In this document: positions 1 to 8,372 of the stretch, one piece after another
Position numbering within the stretch: the stretch's first letter is position 1
How the letters are laid out: each line of letters opens with the position of its first letter
Assembly: GCF_001655005.1 (NCBI RefSeq)
Contig: NZ_LXET01000007.1
Location: 194,303 to 258,302 of the forward strand
DNA: 64,000 bases
Direction: 5' to 3'
DNA from: Hafnia paralvei ATCC 29927
Lineage (GTDB): Bacteria; Pseudomonadota; Gammaproteobacteria; Enterobacterales; Enterobacteriaceae
The notes under the pieces: model-generated
What the model was told of the DNA's origin: nothing
Databases searched by the model: none
What the model saw: the letters and a program-made list of their open reading frames with translations, nothing else
Position numbers and translations under genes: made by a program

Positions 1-113
1 ATGAACCACGAGAAGTGAGAAAAATCTTGTTTGATGATTATGACGTTCACTATGAAATTCAGCGCGACACTATCTATATTGTTGACCTTTGGCATACCCG
101 AGAGGATCGCTGA
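1..113 (+). CDS. RelE/ParE-family toxin, 3' end only
   Basis: The frame ending in TGA at 111-113 is open from the first base and encodes about 36 residues ending in LWHTREDR. The pattern VRKILFDDYDVHYEI followed by IYIVDLWHTRE is the C-terminal beta-sheet of RelE/ParE-fold toxins of type II toxin-antitoxin systems. These are small ribonuclease or gyrase-inhibiting proteins neutralised by a partner antitoxin. The gene starts upstream of the window, so neither the N-terminus nor the antitoxin can be seen. No antitoxin gene follows it, so the partner must lie upstream if it exists. RelE- or ParE-like activity cannot be told apart from this tail. Confidence 0.7.
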   Translation, partial: EPREVRKILFDDYDVHYEIQRDTIYIVDLWHTREDR

Positions 114-838
114 AGTTCGTCATCTTCCAGGTAACCCTTGCCCCGATTCGAGTCCCAAAATCAACGATTAAATGTGTTGGTATCGATGTTGGTACATCAT
201 CTAAATGTTATTTTTTATTTGTTTTAAATCAAAGGATTAATCATCATGTGCGAGTCCGGCCTTCGCATCTGAACATCAGTTGACGTCAACGAGTGATTTT
301 TGTGCCTGAACCCCGCTCCCTGCAAGGAATTTCCCGTTTTTTAACCTGATCTTTATATATTATTTATTCAAAGATAGTCTAGCATGTAGTCTATATAATG
401 AAAAAATCCAGAAAAATAAAACGTTGATCATTGTTGCTCATGTGAATATTAAATCCTAATAAAACCAATGAAATTAATTTTATTAGAGAGATTATTTGTC
501 ATGATTTATAATTGTCGTGAATATTCAATTTAGCTCAATATTTCATTATCATTTATGTGGATTGTAATTACTAAAGCAATATTTAAACAGGTTATTCCGC
601 GATAATCGACATCATATCCATATCCATGCGCAAAATGATAATAGTTCCTGACTGAGTTGAATCAATCATCACAAACTTATTACATTTACGTTGAAACACG
701 TATATATCAGCGAAAAATGACTAAGGTATACAAAAAACAATCCAATATTGGGCTTCTGATTTTGTAAGTAATTGTATTAGGTAAGCGATAGCGATAAAAT
801 TTTCTTTAGGATAATCACTAAGCTTATGGTAAATCGCT
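114..838. other. AT-rich non-coding stretch next to toxin gene
   Basis: I see no credible gene in these 725 bases. The sequence is clearly more AT-rich than the flanking genes. It holds a perfect 12-base palindrome, GTTGACGTCAAC, at 279-290 and a short tandem repetition of TGTTGGTA around 175-195. Lying beside an incomplete toxin gene, it could be the edge of an acquired segment, but no integrase, transposase or terminal repeat is visible. Confidence 0.5.
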
Positions 839-2314
839 TTATGTGATAAACGGTAGTTCTTGCTCGATAACCATCAATACTTTTTGCAACTGTGTTGCGT
901 TCAGCCCTCCAAAACCAAAAAAAATCGCTGTTTCTGCACTGTGACCTTCCCATACGTCTTCTGACCCATTTTTTAGTTCGTGCAGCGTGTCAAAGCGTAC
1001 CGCTGATAATAGGCAGCGAGCACGTAGTTGTTGAATGATTTCAGGGGAAAGCGACGTCATCAGCGTTAGATGGAGTCCAGCGTAGTGCCCCCATATTTTT
1101 CCTTGAGGAAATAAGTGTTGTAGACCTTTTAATAGTACTCGCTGCCGTACTTCGTATTCGCAGGCTAACTTACTTAAATGGGTATAAAAAACCTGACTGT
1201 GCATAAAGTCTGCTAGGAATTGCTGTAATAGCCAGTTGCTACCGCTATTACTAAGCCCCTTCATATTTTTTACTGCGGGTAGAAGCGCATCTGGGCAAAC
1301 TAAATAGCCTAATCGAATTCCTGGCCCTAGCGTTTTTGAAAAGGTTCCGGCATAAATGACCCGATCTTGGGTATCCATTGTTTTGAGCGCAGGCAGCGGA
1401 TTTTCTTCATAGGAAAATGCAGAGTCATAATCGTCTTCTATTACATAAGCTCCGACGCGTTGTGCCCAAAGCAACAATGCTTTGCGCCGAGAAAGCGATA
1501 GGCGACAGCCTAATGGATATTGATGAGAAGGAGTCACGTAGCAGAGTTGTGTTGGATGTTCTGGTAGTTGAGCTACACACAATCCGTGTTTATCGACATT
1601 TACAGCGGTGATGTTGGCTCCATGGTAATTAAATATATGCCAAGCGCCGGAGTAGCATGGAGACTCCGTCACCACGTGGCAGGGAGTTGTTTTTGTGGCT
1701 AATTTATTGAGCACAAAGAGTTGGCTGAGCAGTGATAATCCCTCTTGTACTCCGTTGGTAATAATGATGTTTTCAGATTGGGTATCAACGCCGCGAGAAA
1801 AGCGCAAATAGCGAACAATCTCTTGGCGTAGAGAAAGTAGGCCTTGTGGCGAGTGGTAGCGCGTGACTAACTGTTCTTTGAGATTTGATGGTGCATTATT
1901 CCATTTTCGCCAACTAGACCAAGGAAAAGCATTAGGGTCAGGAATGCCCATTTTACAGTAAACCTCAGCGGCCGGCTGGCTATATAAATCTACCGGAACC
2001 TCAGCAGGCACCAGACTTGTGGGCGCTGGGCCTTTAAAGTAGGGAATCTTGCGACCAACGGGTTTGACCGGCCGTGCAAAACAGACGTGATAACCCACTC
2101 CGGGGCGGCTTTTTATATAGCCATTAGCGACTAGTTTCTCATAAGCCAATGTCACTGTAATTCGCGCAATTTTTAATCTGCGGGATAATTCGCGAATTGA
2201 TGGCAGCATATCACCAGCAATACATTCTCCATGCGTTATCGCCTGATAGTAGTATTGAAAAATCTGTAATTGCAGTGGTATATCGCATTGCCTATCAAGT
2301 TCGATTTCCTGCAT
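839..2314 (-). CDS. MocR-family (GntR/aminotransferase fusion) transcriptional regulator
   Basis: The 491-residue protein has a GntR-type winged helix at about residues 10-78 (MLPSIRELSRRL, then TVTLAYEKLVANGYI). A fold-type I aminotransferase domain follows from about 110 to the end. PLP-site signatures are present: TPSHQYPLG near 261-269, EDDYD near 293-297, and the Schiff-base lysine K327 in GTFSKTLGPG. MocR regulators bind PLP or a PLP-amine adduct and control genes often linked to amine, GABA, taurine or pyridoxine metabolism. It is divergent from the torC-like operon across 190 bases, so it probably controls that operon and itself. E. coli torCAD instead answers to the TorS/TorR two-component system, which is not in this window. 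The effector is unknown. Confidence 0.85.
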   Translation of the reverse strand: MQEIELDRQCDIPLQLQIFQYYYQAITHGECIAGDMLPSIRELSRRLKIARITVTLAYEKLVANGYIKSRPGVGYHVCFARPVKPVGRKIPYFKGPAPTSLVPAEVPVDLYSQPAAEVYCKMGIPDPNAFPWSSWRKWNNAPSNLKEQLVTRYHSPQGLLSLRQEIVRYLRFSRGVDTQSENIIITNGVQEGLSLLSQLFVLNKLATKTTPCHVVTESPCYSGAWHIFNYHGANITAVNVDKHGLCVAQLPEHPTQLCYVTPSHQYPLGCRLSLSRRKALLLWAQRVGAYVIEDDYDSAFSYEENPLPALKTMDTQDRVIYAGTFSKTLGPGIRLGYLVCPDALLPAVKNMKGLSNSGSNWLLQQFLADFMHSQVFYTHLSKLACEYEVRQRVLLKGLQHLFPQGKIWGHYAGLHLTLMTSLSPEIIQQLRARCLLSAVRFDTLHELKNGSEDVWEGHSAETAIFFGFGGLNATQLQKVLMVIEQELPFIT

Positions 2315-2504
2315 AAAATTATTAGCCTTGTCTCTTTTTACATAATCAAGCTCTGTACATTACTTCGCTTTGCCACCCCATAGTTTGACTCTACTCATAA
2401 TGTGGTATCTGGCCCTATTTTTGCCGCCGCCCGTATCTATTTGAATGCATGTTTTCTCCGTTAGCTTAGTCGCTATAAATAATGAAAACTGAGGCAATAC
2501 CATA

Positions 2505-3638
2505 ATGTCATGGATACGAAAGAAAACGCTTTGGCTCTTTATTGCTGGAGCAGCAGCAATGCTGATGCTGGTATGGGGAGGCTGGCAGGGAGTACATCAG
2601 ACCAGCACGACAGAATTTTGTTTATCTTGCCATTCGATGAGTAGTGTCGGGCAGGAGTATAAGGCGAGTATACATTTTAAAAACGCCTCTGGAGTACGTG
2701 CTGAGTGTAAGGATTGCCATATTCCACCAGGAATTATTCCAACATTAGTACGTAAAACTGAAGCGATTAACGATATTTATCACGAGTTTGTCTCTCCATC
2801 GATTAATACCCCGCAAAAGTTCGAAAGTAAGCGGGCTGAATTGGCGCAGCGCGAATGGAAGCGTATGAGTGAGAACCGTTCTGCGGCCTGTAAATCCTGT
2901 CATGCCTATGATGCGATGGATCACAGTAAACAGTCGGCCAATGCAGCCGCACAAATGACTCCCGCAGCCCTAAAAGACAGCAACTGTATCGATTGTCATA
3001 AAGGAATTGCCCATCACAAACCGAATACAAGCAACGGGTTTCGCGATCAATACAAAATGCTCGTTCAGCAGAGTTCAAGCCTACCTAACGCATCCACGTT
3101 GTATGCCCTGAGTGAAAAATCGCTTAGTGCTACCGTCGATGGCTCTGCGGATAAAGCGCTACTCATGCCTGCTACGGAGGTTGCCGTTCTACAAAAACAA
3201 GGCAACAAAGTACAGATTCAGATTGTGGGCTGGCGTGAGAGCAGCGGACGTGGACGCGTGATTACTCAATATCTCGGAAAACGTGTGTTTGCTGCGGTAT
3301 TGGATCCTTCGTTGCTGCCTGCGGTAAAGATCCTCAAAACTGAAGTAGATCCTATTTCTCATCAAGAGTGGCAACAAATCAGCGTAGCGGTATGGACGTC
3401 GAATGATGGCTTTACTGACAGCATCGAGCCTGTATGGCAATACGCAGATCAAATGCTGCAATCAACCTGTAGTGCTTGTCATAGCGTGCCCCCGACAACG
3501 CGTTATAACGCTAATGGCTGGATTGCTGGGCTAAAAGCGATGTCGGCCTACTATCGTCTGAATCAGCAGGAAGAACGCACCTTATTGAAATACTTGCAAA
3601 CGCACGCCAGCGACACGAGTGAAAGTAGCCCCCATTAA
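2505..3638 (+). CDS. torC: Pentahaem membrane-anchored c-type cytochrome (TorC/TorY type)
   Basis: The 377-residue protein has an N-terminal membrane anchor at about residues 8-28. Five CXXCH haem sites follow: C39-H43, C68-H72, C129-H133, C161-H165 and C322-H326. The first four form the NapC/NirT domain and the fifth sits in a C-terminal monohaem domain; this architecture is that of TorC and TorY. Such proteins take electrons from menaquinol and pass them to a periplasmic terminal reductase. The reductase gene follows after 47 bases and a maturation chaperone after that, which makes a TMAO-reductase-like operon. Length matches E. coli TorY (366) and TorC (390). TorC and TorY cannot be separated with certainty by eye. 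Confidence 0.88.
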   Translation: MSWIRKKTLWLFIAGAAAMLMLVWGGWQGVHQTSTTEFCLSCHSMSSVGQEYKASIHFKNASGVRAECKDCHIPPGIIPTLVRKTEAINDIYHEFVSPSINTPQKFESKRAELAQREWKRMSENRSAACKSCHAYDAMDHSKQSANAAAQMTPAALKDSNCIDCHKGIAHHKPNTSNGFRDQYKMLVQQSSSLPNASTLYALSEKSLSATVDGSADKALLMPATEVAVLQKQGNKVQIQIVGWRESSGRGRVITQYLGKRVFAAVLDPSLLPAVKILKTEVDPISHQEWQQISVAVWTSNDGFTDSIEPVWQYADQMLQSTCSACHSVPPTTRYNANGWIAGLKAMSAYYRLNQQEERTLLKYLQTHASDTSESSPH

Positions 3639-3685
3639 AACAACCAATTAGAAAGCTAACTCCATGAGCAATTGAGGAAATAACG

Positions 3686-6196
3686 ATGGACTTTAACGAT
3701 TTCAGCCCTTCACGCAGGCGATTTATTACCGGGGTATTGGCCGTTGGCGCGGCAAATATCCTTTCCCCTCAGCCTCTGCTAAGCCGCGTATGGGCTGCAG
3801 ATGAAAAACCGGATCTTTGGATACAGTCTGGTTCACATTTTGGTGCCTTTGAAGCTAGGGTGAGTAACGGCGAGTGGATTGATACTCGGCCATTCAAGCA
3901 TGATAAATTTCCGTGCGATATGCTCAAAGCGGTAAGGGAAATTGTCTATAACCCATCGCGTACGCGCTATCCGATGGTACGTCTCGACTGGCTACGTCAT
4001 CGTGATAAGTCTGATCGAAGCCAGCGTGGGGATAACCGCTTTGTACGGGTAAGTTGGGATCAGGCTCTCGATTTGGTTTACCAAGAGCTTGAGAGAGTCC
4101 AAAAGCATTACGGCTCATCCGGCGTTTTTACTGGCCTTGCCGATTGGCAAATGGTTGGCAAATTACATAAAGCAGGTGGTGCGATGGATCGCGGGCTGGG
4201 TTTGCATGGAAGTTATGTGACGACCGTTGGAGATTACTCGGCGGCAGCGGCTCAGGTGATCTTACCGCACGTTATTGGTTCACTGGAGGTTTACGAGCAG
4301 CAAACATCGCTACCTTTGGTGATTGAAAACACTAACACCATCGTTCTGTGGGGGTGTGATCCGATCAAAAACCTGCAAATTGAGTATCTGGTACCCGATC
4401 ACGATCCCTTTGGTTATTGGCTGCAAATTAAAGAGCGAGTTGCGCAGGGGAAAATGCGGGTGATCAGCGTCGATCCGGTGCGTAATAAAACTCAAAATTA
4501 TCTCAACGGTGAGCAGTTGGCGTTAAATCCGCAAACTGATGTCGCATTAATGCTTGGCATAGCGCATACGCTATATCAGGAAAAAATTTACGACTCTGCT
4601 TTTATCAAAGATTATTGCGTTGGTTTTGAGCAGTTCCTGCCCTACTTGTTGGGAGAGAGTGATAAACAGCCAAAAGATGCCGAGTGGGCGGCGAAAATTT
4701 GTGGCTTAGACGCTGACCAAATCCGTGAGTTTGCCCGTTTATTGGTCAAAGGCCGTACTCAGTTTATGGGGGGCTGGTGCGCACAGCGTATGCATCACGG
4801 TGAACAGTATCCATGGATGCTGGTGGTATTAGCCAGCATGGTGGGGCAGATTGGCTTACCTGGTGGAGGGGTGGGATTTGGCTGGCATTACAACGGCGGT
4901 GGCACGATAACATCGTTGGGGCCGGTCTTATCTGGTTTGGGGAGTATTGCGAATCCTCCACCGCCGATTCACGCGGCCGATTTTCGTGGCGCTTCAGAGC
5001 ACATTCCGGTTTCACGTTTGATTGACTGTTTGCTTTCGCCGGGGAAAAAAGTGGCGTTTAACGGTGAAACATTGACGTACCCCGATATCAAAATGGCTAT
5101 TTATAGTGCGGCCAATCCATTTCATGCCCAGCAGGATCGTAATCGTATGATCGAAGCTTGGAAAAAGCTGGAAACGGTGGTCGTGCTGGATCATCAGTGG
5201 ACCGCCTCTTGTCGATTTGCCGATATTGTATTGCCGGTGACGACGCGCTATGAACGCAATGACGTGGAACAGTTTGGCACCCATTCTAATAAAGGGTTGA
5301 TGGCGATCCGCCAGATCGTTAAACCACAGTTCGAAGCTCGTCACGATTTCGATGTGTTTCGTGGTTTGTGCCAGCGCTTCGGGCGGGATGATGTTTACAG
5401 CGAAAAGCGCGATGAAATGCAATGGATCAAGGCTATTTACCAAGAGGGAGTAAAGCAAGGTGAGGCTACCGGTGTCCCCATGCCAGATTTTGATACTTTC
5501 TGGAATGGCGAGGGCTATATTGAATATCCCGCAGGACAGCCTTGGGTACGTCACGGTGATTTCCGTGAACAACCCGATCTCAATCCATTAGGCACACCAT
5601 CAGGGCTAATTGAAATTTACAGTAAAACCATTGCCGATTTTCATTATGAAGATTGTCCGGGGCATCCGGTGTGGATGGAGCCGTTTGAGCGCAGCCATGG
5701 CGGCAAAGGTGCTGAAAAATACCCGCTGCATCTGCAATCATGTCATCCCGATAAGCGGCTGCACTCACAGCTGTGTTCCAGCGAGGATTTTCGTAAAACG
5801 TATTCTGTAGCAGGGCGTGAACCGCTCTATATCAGCCCCAAAGACGCAAAATCTCGTGGGCTAAAAGCGGGCGATGTAGCGAGAGTATTCAACGATCGTG
5901 GGCAGGTATTGGCCGGCGTTGTGATAAGTAGCGATTATGCATCAGGAGTTGTGCGTATTCACGAAGGTGCATGGTATTCGCCGTTGGTGGGTGGTAAAGC
6001 AGGAACATTATGTACCTACGGCGATCCTAACGTTTTAAGTGCAGACATTGGCACATCACAGCTAGCTCAGGGGCCATCGGCGCATACTGCTTTGGTTCAG
6101 GTGGAACGGTATCGCGAGGAGCTTCCTGCTGTCACCGGATTCGGTGGACCACTGGAGGTTATCTCAGAGAACGGGGGAACTCATGCAGCTATTTGA
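3686..6196 (+). CDS. torA: Periplasmic molybdopterin N-/S-oxide reductase (TorA/TorZ type)
   Basis: The 836-residue protein starts with a Tat signal peptide: S9-R10-R11-R12-F13, a hydrophobic stretch, and a likely cleavage after VWAA near residue 38. The body is a DMSO-reductase-family bis-MGD enzyme without an N-terminal iron-sulfur cluster, as in TorA, TorZ and BisC. The probable molybdenum-ligand serine is S185 in GDYSAAAAQ, where E. coli TorA has a similar GDYS motif. The enzyme should reduce trimethylamine N-oxide or another N- or S-oxide in the periplasm, fed by the upstream pentahaem cytochrome. The exact substrate is not evident. The 3' end overlaps torD by 14 bases, which suggests translational coupling of enzyme and chaperone. 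Confidence 0.87.
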   Translation: MDFNDFSPSRRRFITGVLAVGAANILSPQPLLSRVWAADEKPDLWIQSGSHFGAFEARVSNGEWIDTRPFKHDKFPCDMLKAVREIVYNPSRTRYPMVRLDWLRHRDKSDRSQRGDNRFVRVSWDQALDLVYQELERVQKHYGSSGVFTGLADWQMVGKLHKAGGAMDRGLGLHGSYVTTVGDYSAAAAQVILPHVIGSLEVYEQQTSLPLVIENTNTIVLWGCDPIKNLQIEYLVPDHDPFGYWLQIKERVAQGKMRVISVDPVRNKTQNYLNGEQLALNPQTDVALMLGIAHTLYQEKIYDSAFIKDYCVGFEQFLPYLLGESDKQPKDAEWAAKICGLDADQIREFARLLVKGRTQFMGGWCAQRMHHGEQYPWMLVVLASMVGQIGLPGGGVGFGWHYNGGGTITSLGPVLSGLGSIANPPPPIHAADFRGASEHIPVSRLIDCLLSPGKKVAFNGETLTYPDIKMAIYSAANPFHAQQDRNRMIEAWKKLETVVVLDHQWTASCRFADIVLPVTTRYERNDVEQFGTHSNKGLMAIRQIVKPQFEARHDFDVFRGLCQRFGRDDVYSEKRDEMQWIKAIYQEGVKQGEATGVPMPDFDTFWNGEGYIEYPAGQPWVRHGDFREQPDLNPLGTPSGLIEIYSKTIADFHYEDCPGHPVWMEPFERSHGGKGAEKYPLHLQSCHPDKRLHSQLCSSEDFRKTYSVAGREPLYISPKDAKSRGLKAGDVARVFNDRGQVLAGVVISSDYASGVVRIHEGAWYSPLVGGKAGTLCTYGDPNVLSADIGTSQLAQGPSAHTALVQVERYREELPAVTGFGGPLEVISENGGTHAAI

Positions 6197-6824
6197 TGAT
6201 ATGGCTCGGCAACGAGCCCAAATTTATCGTTGGTTCTCGCTGCTTTTGTTTCAAGAGCTTTCAGATGAGGCTCTGGCTGGATTGCGCGACAAAAACAATC
6301 TGGCGCTGATGAATGGTTTGAAGTTTATTCCTGAACTGCTGTTGCCTACACGGCAGTTCCAGCGACGACTGTGCGCGGCCCTTAAGCGTAAAGCTCGTCA
6401 GCAGGAGTTAGCTGCTGATTTTGCGTCGCTGTTTTTGCTGCCGTCACCTACAGGGGTATCCCCCTACGCCGGACATTATCCACATACGACGCCTTCCGAG
6501 GAACGCAGAATCATGCACCAATGGCTGGTGGAGTTGGCACTCGTCCCAGAAAACAATGAAGCTACCGATCATATCGCCATTCAACTCGCACTGATGGCTG
6601 CGTTGATCGAAGGCGACCCTCACTCTGAAATATTGTTGGCGCAGCAGTATCATTTTTTGCACCAACATCTTTTAGTTTGGCTACCATTATTCTCTAAACG
6701 TAGCTACCAGCGTGATAATTTTGGCTTTTATGCTGCAGCAATAGGCCTTCTGCTGAGATTTATACAGCTTGATATAGAATGGATAATTGACAGTTTTCCA
6801 ATGAGAGACAGCAACGAGGGCTAG
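6183..6824 (+). CDS. torD: TorD-family Tat proofreading/maturation chaperone
   Basis: The start is set at the ATG at 6183, preceded by GGGGGA, which gives 213 residues; E. coli TorD has 199. TorD-family proteins are all-helical cytoplasmic chaperones that hold the Tat signal and the apo-form of the cognate molybdoenzyme until the cofactor is inserted. Family features include LAADFASLFL near residues 78-88 and the SPYAGHYPHTTPSEE segment near 100-113, like the conserved PYxS...G region. The gene overlaps the end of torA, supporting a dedicated role for that reductase. An in-frame start 39 bases upstream is less likely because it lacks this ribosome-binding site. Confidence 0.85.
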   Translation: MQLFDDMARQRAQIYRWFSLLLFQELSDEALAGLRDKNNLALMNGLKFIPELLLPTRQFQRRLCAALKRKARQQELAADFASLFLLPSPTGVSPYAGHYPHTTPSEERRIMHQWLVELALVPENNEATDHIAIQLALMAALIEGDPHSEILLAQQYHFLHQHLLVWLPLFSKRSYQRDNFGFYAAAIGLLLRFIQLDIEWIIDSFPMRDSNEG

Positions 6825-6909
6825 GTTGAAAGACTAGAAAAATAACGGAGCACTGACGATATAAGACAACATGACGTCTTTGTATATCACCAGTGTTCTG
6901 TCTATTTAT

Positions 6910-7170
6910 TTAGAAGCTCCAGCTTACGCCAGTAAAGAGGCTAAAATCATAGGCACTATCAACCATTGGGCTATTCTTGATTTGGTCATCTAGCATCGTA
7001 TAGCGAGCCGAACTCAGCAACGTGAGTTGGGGTAATAATTTATAGCTAACACTGAGGCCTAAGAACGGATTCCAGCTATCTTCTGGTTGGTATTTTTTTA
7101 ATCCGCTATTATGTGATTCATGGTCGGATATGCCGTAATAATATTGAGTAAAGCTGTTTAGAAAAAATCT
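6910..7170 (-). pseudogene. Remnant of MipA/OmpV-family outer-membrane protein gene
   Basis: On the minus strand an open frame of about 86 codons ends at TAA (6910-6912). It reads like the C-terminal barrel strands of MipA/OmpV proteins: NSFTQYYYGIS, then DSWNPFLGLSVSYKLLPQLT, SARYTMLDDQIKNSPMVD, and a final LFTGVSWSF. The last residue is the terminal Phe typical of outer-membrane barrels. The frame is closed upstream by a stop at 7171-7173 and the plus-strand esterase gene starts at 7191, so at least two thirds of the gene is missing. It looks like a deletion remnant. The family name rests on motif memory, not on a search. Confidence 0.7.
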
Positions 7171-7190
7171 TCACTCAGGGAGCATAGTCA

Positions 7191-8111
7191 ATGGCGCTTG
7201 AAGCCGCAATTGCAGAGTTAGTCGCTGATTTTATTACCAAGGGACGTCCCTCATCACGCCATCAAACCTTTGATGAACGTCGCGCCGGATATATCGCTAG
7301 CACGGTTTTAGCGGGGGAGATAGAACAGCGAGTCACCGTTGAAGATAGGGAAATGGGCGGGATTTCACTGCGCGTGTTTTCTCCTCTCAACGCTGAAGGT
7401 AAGCTGCCTGCCGTTATTTATTATCACGGTGGATGCTTTGTCAGCGGAGGTTTTGCGACCCATGACAACCAGCTTAGGCAGTTGGCCTTTCTCAGTGGTT
7501 GTAGAGTCATTGCCGTACAATATCGTTTAGCGCCGGAGCACACTTATCCTGCCGCTCATGATGATGCGGAACGTGCTGCGGATCTTATCTGGCAATATGC
7601 CGATGAGCTGAACATTGAACGCAGTCAGATCACATTGGCAGGTGACAGCGCGGGCGGTCATCTTGCTTTGATAACCGCTCTGCGCCTGCGTGATGCCAAT
7701 CGGTGGTTACCTCAGCGGCTGGTTCTGATTTATCCGATGATTGATGCAACAGCATCGTCTGAAAGTTATAAGCGCAATGGTGATGATTATGTACTCACCC
7801 GTGACACGCTGCTCAGCGGTTTTGAAGCCTATTTCCAGCAGACTGAGTTGATGCATCCAGAAGTCAGTCCGCTGTGGCGCGATGACTTTTTCGGTTTACC
7901 TCCGGTGCATATTCTCACGGCCGAATACGATCCGTTATGTGATGACGGTGAAGTGTTGTTTGCGCGTATGACGGAGCAGGGCGTTAACTGTAGTGCGCAG
8001 CGTTATCTTGGTGTGATCCACGGGTTTTTCCAGCTTGGCGGTATTAGCCCGACTGCGCGCAACGCTATGCGAGATATCGCGGCGAAAATTAGCTCACCTT
8101 ATCCATTATAA
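7191..8111 (+). CDS. Alpha/beta-hydrolase esterase, HSL family
   Basis: The 306-residue protein belongs to the hormone-sensitive-lipase/acetyl-esterase branch of alpha/beta hydrolases. The oxyanion-hole motif is YYHGGC (residues 78-82), the nucleophile is S153 in GDSAGG, and the acid and base are D247 (EYDPL) and H277 (IHGFF). The family usually has HGGG; the third glycine is Cys here. No signal peptide is present, so it is probably a cytoplasmic carboxylesterase for short-chain esters. A GGGAG ribosome-binding site precedes the ATG. A second esterase of the same family, closer to E. coli Aes, lies at 12562. The true substrate is unknown. Confidence 0.85.
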   Translation: MALEAAIAELVADFITKGRPSSRHQTFDERRAGYIASTVLAGEIEQRVTVEDREMGGISLRVFSPLNAEGKLPAVIYYHGGCFVSGGFATHDNQLRQLAFLSGCRVIAVQYRLAPEHTYPAAHDDAERAADLIWQYADELNIERSQITLAGDSAGGHLALITALRLRDANRWLPQRLVLIYPMIDATASSESYKRNGDDYVLTRDTLLSGFEAYFQQTELMHPEVSPLWRDDFFGLPPVHILTAEYDPLCDDGEVLFARMTEQGVNCSAQRYLGVIHGFFQLGGISPTARNAMRDIAAKISSPYPL

Positions 8112-8125
8112 TTTATCTCCCTGCG

Positions 8126-8149
8126 AACAGGCCGAGCTCGGCCTGTTCA
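8126..8149 (+). terminator. Perfect 24-base palindrome after esterase gene
   Basis: GAACAGGCCGAG pairs exactly with CTCGGCCTGTTC, 15 bases after the esterase stop codon. It forms a GC-rich stem but has only a weak T-run (ACTTTGC) downstream. It probably ends or protects the esterase transcript. Confidence 0.6.
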
Positions 8150-8372
8150 CTTTGCATCACAACAGAACCACCATCGCGTCGCCCAATTCATCTTTCCCAC
8201 ACCTTCAACGGTGCTATCATATTGATTCAGGTTTTGAAGGAATCAGGCAACGTATTGATATGTTGTCCACCTGCAACGGGCTGTAAATCATGGTGATGAT
8301 GGCCAGTGGTTTTAAGATGGATTTTTCCTCCAACTGTCGTCGCGACAGTGATATTCGCGTAAGGCTTCCGCT

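Noticed and set aside
131..160. tRNA-like GATTCGAGTCCCA fragment, possible attachment site
   Set aside because: The loop looks like a TpsiC loop but the flanking bases do not pair as a T-stem and no other tRNA arms are present.
5012..5572. 186-codon antisense frame within torA
   Set aside because: It lies wholly inside a well-supported gene and has no recognisable domain or ribosome-binding site.
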